64,000 nucleotides of DNA from Ornithinibacillus sp047228935 (GTDB lineage: Bacteria > Bacillota > Bacilli > Bacillales > Amphibacillaceae): positions 1-64,000 of the forward strand of contig NZ_JBFEGG010000005.1 of NCBI RefSeq assembly GCF_047228935.1, read 5' to 3'. Of this stretch, positions 60,785 through 64,000 are shown piece by piece (the first letter of the stretch is position 1; every line of letters begins with the position of its first letter). Below the pieces are notes generated by a model. It searched no databases. It was not told where the DNA came from and saw only the letters and a program-made list of their open reading frames with translations. The translations under genes were made by a program, and so were the position numbers.

Positions 60785-61030
60785 TCAATTTATTATTGGT
60801 GTTGGACGGTTTTGAGGAACTGGAGTTTCAAAAGGTGCGCGTTGATATACTGCTTTTAATTCTCCAAGCGCTCCCATTGATTGTTCAACATCTTTTTGCA
60901 TTAATGCTCTCAAATCATGATCAAATACGAGTCCTTGCATTAGTTTTGATTTCGCTATGCAAAGGGTTTTAAAATTGATAACTTCATGTAAATCTAATGA
61001 TTCATAATCTGCTAATTTTTGATTATCCAT
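60785..61030 (-). CDS. yraG: small spore coat-associated protein (YraG-like)
   Basis: An 81-residue protein: ADYESLDLHEVINFKTLCIA, KSKLMQGLVFDHDLRALMQK and a Pro-rich tail ending PQNRPTPIIN. It resembles the N-terminal part of CotF-type proteins and corresponds in size and position to B. subtilis YraG. AAGGAGG precedes the ATG. First gene of the coat-adhB operon. Confidence 0.8.
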   Translation of the reverse strand: MDNQKLADYESLDLHEVINFKTLCIAKSKLMQGLVFDHDLRALMQKDVEQSMGALGELKAVYQRAPFETPVPQNRPTPIIN

Positions 61031-61054
61031 TTCTAACCAACCTCCTTATTCATT

Positions 61055-61072
61055 AATACAATCAATTGTATT
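61055..61072. promoter_or_regulatory. perfect palindrome in the coat-operon leader
   Basis: AATACAAT-CA-ATTGTATT lies 25 bp upstream of the yraG-like start. It could be an operator or an RNA hairpin near the ribosome site. Confidence 0.5.
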
Positions 61073-61328
61073 GTTCCAAAAATAAGAGTGAACATACCTT
61101 AATGTATTTTAATGGTAAATCATCATAAATGGTTGGAATATTCATGAGTGGGGGAAATTCATTTATTACGATGCCTGAGGATGATTGTTGGCGGTCTTTT
61201 TTCTTGTGTCTAAGAAAATGTTCAACTAGAAATATATAGTTGAACATATAATACGAAAGGAAGAAGAAATGCCTTATCCTTTTTACTATTTTTTTGATTA
61301 AGAACATCCATCTTAAGAAAAATCGTTT
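61073..61328. other. coat-operon upstream region
   Basis: Presumed promoter region of the minus-strand coat operon. An 81-codon open frame exists (61062-61307) without a ribosome site and with low-complexity sequence; I do not call it a gene. No clear sigma-K or sigma-E promoter could be fixed. Confidence 0.4.
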
Positions 61329-61562
61329 TTATTCTTGAAGAGAAGACATTGAATATCGGACCAATGGTTCAATTGTAATTTGGATGTTCCTTCCTAAAGG
61401 AAAATCAGGATGTGTACTTTCGTGTATGCTAAACAACTCTTTCTCCTGTACAACATTCACTGCCTTATATACGTAGAACAGATTGATACTAGATAATTCC
61501 TTTCCGAGTTTAGCACCTGCAATATCTGGATTCACTTCTATCCCGTAGAAATCGAATCTTAT
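61329..61562 (-). pseudogene. C-terminal fragment of an unidentified protein
   Basis: The frame is open but lacks a start and is closed upstream by a stop: IRFDFYGIEVNPDIAGAKLG, INLFYVYKAVNVVQEKELF, HPDFPLGRNIQITIEPLVRY. A GTG at 61535 has no ribosome site. The segment looks like the end of a larger enzyme; family not recognised. Upstream DNA to 61700 is GC-richer than its surroundings and contains CTTATTC/GAATAAG inverted repeats. Confidence 0.45.
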
Positions 61563-61761
61563 TCATAAGAATAAGGCGATGCCGCTTGGAGCACCTTGTT
61601 TAGCTCCCCGATTGAGGAAGACTAAAGAGTAACAAACACCTTTTCGGATAAATTCTTAAAACGGATTCTCTAGTTCATCTTAATTAATAAACGGTAAATT
61701 TTATTTTTAAATCAACATAATATTCACCAAGAAAATTGATATGCTCTTATCCTAACAAATT

Positions 61762-62445
61762 TTATTTAGGGCTTATATGTATGCCTTCACTCTTTCGCCA
61801 ATCTGCGTAGAGTATACGCTTTACATTATCATATCCATTGGTAGTTAATTGGTTATCTAACCACTGTTGATCAAATCCAAGTTCATGTAAATTACCCCAT
61901 AAAATTTCCCCATCTATAATTAACGATGTTGGGAGTTCTACTGAACTTTCTGGAAGATTGAGATCTTGCTTGTCTGGTTTTTGATACTTGGATTTTAATA
62001 ATAAACTTAATTGCCCATTTGCTTCCAAAATACCGTATTTGACTTCGCGAACTGAAAAGACATTATTTAGTCGGAGTATACTCAATACTTGATTTACATC
62101 CAATTTGTTCTTTGCAAGTAACTTTCTGTCCATAACACCATCTCGAATGATTATGTTAGGATTGCCTAATAAGAGAGGACGTGTCGATTTAATTTTTAGA
62201 GTCATAAACTCTATTCCCAACATAAGAAAAGTCCACAATCCGACGGCATATAAAAAATGAAAAATCCTTACCTTATCTTCATAAATGGTATTTCCTAAAA
62301 AATCTCCAAGTACTAACACAAAAACTAAGTGAAACGGGGTTAACTGATAGATGGATGTTCTGCCTGTTATGATAATGATAATAAATAAAGTGGCAAAACC
62401 AACGATGACTTTGATCGTCAGTAAACCAATATTAACTTCTTCCAA
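61762..62445 (-). CDS. DUF421 (YetF-type) membrane protein
   Basis: A 227-residue protein with three N-terminal TM helices (about 5-85) and a cytosolic DUF421 domain: NPNIIIRDGVMDRKLLAKNK, LDVNQVLSILRLNNVFSVRE and PTSLIIDGEILWGNL. DUF421 proteins occur in sporulation (SpoVA-associated 2Duf) and heat-resistance contexts. I start at the TTG eight bases after GGAGG; an earlier TTG overlaps that site. It begins 27 bp after the CBO0543 gene. Confidence 0.83.
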   Translation of the reverse strand: MEEVNIGLLTIKVIVGFATLFIIIIITGRTSIYQLTPFHLVFVLVLGDFLGNTIYEDKVRIFHFLYAVGLWTFLMLGIEFMTLKIKSTRPLLLGNPNIIIRDGVMDRKLLAKNKLDVNQVLSILRLNNVFSVREVKYGILEANGQLSLLLKSKYQKPDKQDLNLPESSVELPTSLIIDGEILWGNLHELGFDQQWLDNQLTTNGYDNVKRILYADWRKSEGIHISPK

Positions 62446-62472
62446 AGTTTTTTCCTCCAATTTAAATTTTAC

Positions 62473-63048
62473 TTAGGTGTAAGATCTTGAGGTTTTAGAT
62501 AAAGAGGCTAGTTTTAGTATTAAAGCTCGAGTTCCAATTCCAACAATGATGTAATATATGAATGAATATCTGTATCCCCACTCTAAATAATTAACAAGTT
62601 TGATCCACTCGCATAAGGGTTCACCTATAAAGGCATATGTTAGTGCCATAACGATCTGGGCTAAAATAAAAGATTTCCATGTTCTAAAATATTGGTATAA
62701 CAACATGTAAGCTACAGGTACCATTGAAAAATCAAAAGGAAAGGCCCGAGGAATAATAGGTAGGAATGCAATTGGATAATCCCAAAAACTATATTGTGCA
62801 CCAACTACATCTAATAAGGTTGTTGTCAAGATAATTATGGTACCAAATAACAAAATTTCTAAAATAATGTCTCGTTTAACAAGTTTAGCCCATATAACCC
62901 AAGGCACAATTAAAAAAATTACTAGAATCCACCATTCCAAAGTTAAAAACTCATTTTTTAGCCAACCATTTAATTCTAAATGATAGAGCTTATCTTCTAA
63001 TAAACGTATTTCCTTAGGATTTTCAAATATATTATCTATTGTTATCAT
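62473..63048 (-). CDS. CBO0543 family membrane protein
   Basis: A 191-residue protein with five or six TM helices and the family-type sequence LDVVGAQYSFWDYPIAFLPI, RAFPFDFSMVPVAYMLLYQY and ALTYAFIGEPLCEWIKLVNY. This family is common in spore formers and often lies near germination genes. The ATG has only a weak AAGGG ribosome site. Function unknown. Confidence 0.8.
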   Translation of the reverse strand: MITIDNIFENPKEIRLLEDKLYHLELNGWLKNEFLTLEWWILVIFLIVPWVIWAKLVKRDIILEILLFGTIIILTTTLLDVVGAQYSFWDYPIAFLPIIPRAFPFDFSMVPVAYMLLYQYFRTWKSFILAQIVMALTYAFIGEPLCEWIKLVNYLEWGYRYSFIYYIIVGIGTRALILKLASLSKTSRSYT

Positions 63049-63121
63049 CCCTTGTGTTCAGATATTTTTGATCTTAGACTCTTTGAGCCACCTTTTTAGT
63101 ATTTCCTTTTTTTGGTAATTA

Positions 63122-63373
63122 ATTCCCATTGTAAATAAGAAAAATTTAAGGTCTGACATTGAGCTTATTGAAAACTCTTTAGCAACGAAAGAGTTTCTTG
63201 ACTTTGACTACATAAAAGAGCTTTTTGAAGAAGTCGAGATTTATTTCAGTAATCAACTTGAAAAATCATATGAAGAGTTAATTAGTTTTAATAAGTCTTT
63301 ACTTGAAGATAGGAGAGTTCATTTATCAAAGCTTCTTATTGTCAAAAGGGCAGAACTTAAAGTTCCACTTTAG
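63122..63373 (+). pseudogene. fragment of a DUF2326-type protein
   Basis: An 84-codon open stretch without a start: NKKNLRSDIELIENSLATKE, FLDFDYIKELFEEVEIYFSN, QLEKSYEELISFNKSLLEDR, then a stop. This resembles the coiled-coil/C-terminal DUF2326 region of ABC-three-component (ABC-3C) defence proteins. Both ends are missing, so it is a relic. Confidence 0.5.
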
Positions 63374-63389
63374 TAAATAAAATGAATAA

Positions 63390-63427
63390 AAACAGATAGG
63401 AATTTTAATTATCCTGTCTGTTTTTGT
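63390..63427 (+). terminator. intrinsic terminator
   Basis: AAACAGATAGGA and TCCTGTCTGTTT pair with one mismatch around TTTTAATTA, then TTT. Confidence 0.65.
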
Positions 63428-63512
63428 CTCTTTAATATCCACGGTGAACCGTATCAATGTATATCAGATCACATAATCTATTTTAGTAAACACTGCTACA
63501 ATATATGTCTGC

Positions 63513-63572
63513 GATCACGACTCAAGCCATGTGGAGTGTGTGGCATTACTAGTTAAAAAAGATAAAGCATAA
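63513..63572 (+). pseudogene. possible remnant of an RlmCD-type 23S rRNA methyltransferase end
   Basis: DHDSSHVECVALLVKKDKA and a stop. The HVECVALL motif is characteristic of the C-terminus of RNA m5U methyltransferases, but only 20 codons remain. Confidence 0.35.
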
Positions 63573-63612
63573 AAATTATATTTGGGCAAGTTTTACACCT
63601 GAACACAATACT

Positions 63613-63653
63613 AAAAAAACCTCACTTTGGTGCTTTGTCATCAAAGTGAGGTT
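63613..63653 (-). terminator. intrinsic terminator of the 63695 fragment
   Basis: On the minus strand AACCTCACTTTG pairs with CAAAGTGAGGTT and is followed by TTTTT. Confidence 0.75.
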
Positions 63654-63694
63654 TACTATTACTATTAATACTAAATCAAATTTTGAAAGTCTTA

Positions 63695-63862
63695 TTAATC
63701 TCCACACTTAAAACCTTCAAAAATAAAAGACTGTGCTTCCCCGCTTTTTGTGTATGTCGCACTGTTGCTAATATTAGTACCTTCAAATTGATAAATAGTT
63801 ATCTTTAATCTATCAATCTTTTTCCATATGCCGTTACTTTCAGTGTATAATTTTAGTCACTT
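63695..63862 (-). pseudogene. C-terminal fragment of an unidentified, possibly secreted, protein
   Basis: An open stretch without a start, closed by stops: LKLYTESNGIWKKIDRLKIT, IYQFEGTNISNSATYTKSGE, AQSFIFEGFKCGD. The alternating beta-type pattern suggests an extracellular domain. It keeps its terminator (63613). No family recognised. The remaining sequence to 64000 shows no feature. Confidence 0.4.
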
Positions 63863-64000
63863 ATTCTGTAAAAACAATATCCCCAATCAGTATGATTGCT
63901 ATAAATAAACTATAAAGCCTAGTAGCCAATAAATGTAATTCGGTAACTGACTTCCTAGTACTAGTTCTTGTCTATTTTTACATAATATAGTATTCTGAAA

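Noticed and set aside
61062..61307. 81-codon minus-strand frame
   Set aside because: No ribosome site, biased hydrophobic/basic composition, and it overlaps the promoter region of the coat operon.

Overview
The window reads as chromosomal DNA of a low-GC, endospore-forming member of the Bacillaceae (Oceanobacillus/Virgibacillus/Ornithinibacillus type; genus not determinable here). The evidence is an A+T-rich sequence with strong AGGAGG-type ribosome binding sites and frequent GTG/TTG starts, many genes whose closest recognisable relatives are Bacillus subtilis proteins (MhqRDO, IolS, CypC, YpgR, YisP, YraF/YraG/AdhB), a tricistronic gerA-type germination operon, and CotF-like coat proteins. 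There is no rRNA operon, no intact tRNA gene, no CRISPR array and no intact insertion sequence.

Layout. 1-6.5 kb: a Ca/Na exchanger, a four-gene quinone/electrophile-stress operon (mhqR-mhqO-flavin reductase-mhqD), an IolS-type aldo/keto reductase and a FetAB-type exporter. 6.7-15.4 kb: two paralogous copies of a permease-ATPase-permease ABC cassette, accompanied by three paralogous secreted lipoproteins of unknown function; this is the most coherent candidate for an undescribed system. 15.4-24 kb: an ATP-grasp ligase, UspA/SulP divergent pair, small metabolic genes, and a PadR-HAAS-DUF4173-cis-prenyltransferase cluster. 24-35 kb: a lipoprotein-type signal peptidase, a YpgR/CvfC-type HEAT protein, an MMPL exporter with its TetR regulator and operators, a CYP152 fatty-acid P450, a second PadR-HAAS pair, and acetyltransferases. 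35.7-47.6 kb: a YtrA-type GntR regulator with an ABC module, an AI-2E transporter, a YisP-like prenyl synthase, a DrrAB-like exporter with TetR, a degenerate ABC-LytTR regulator broken by an in-frame stop, and a NatAB-like exporter. 47.6-51.9 kb: DUF3888, DUF1697, prolyl oligopeptidase, DUF4870 and a Nudix hydrolase.

51.8-64 kb is an accessory and decaying zone. Two identical 42-bp copies of the 3' half of a tRNA-Ala(GGC) gene, starting exactly at the anticodon loop, plus a 73-bp direct repeat and a decayed tyrosine-integrase C-terminus, mark nested integration sites. Around them lie broken genes (aldehyde dehydrogenase, alcohol dehydrogenase, DUF2326, others) next to an apparently intact germination operon with a fourth, unknown gene and a YraG-YraF-AdhB type coat operon.

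The genes mostly form small transporter, stress and sporulation units. Recurrent themes are envelope export (six ABC/MMPL systems), regulators sitting beside the exporters they probably control, and gene decay concentrated at the right end.
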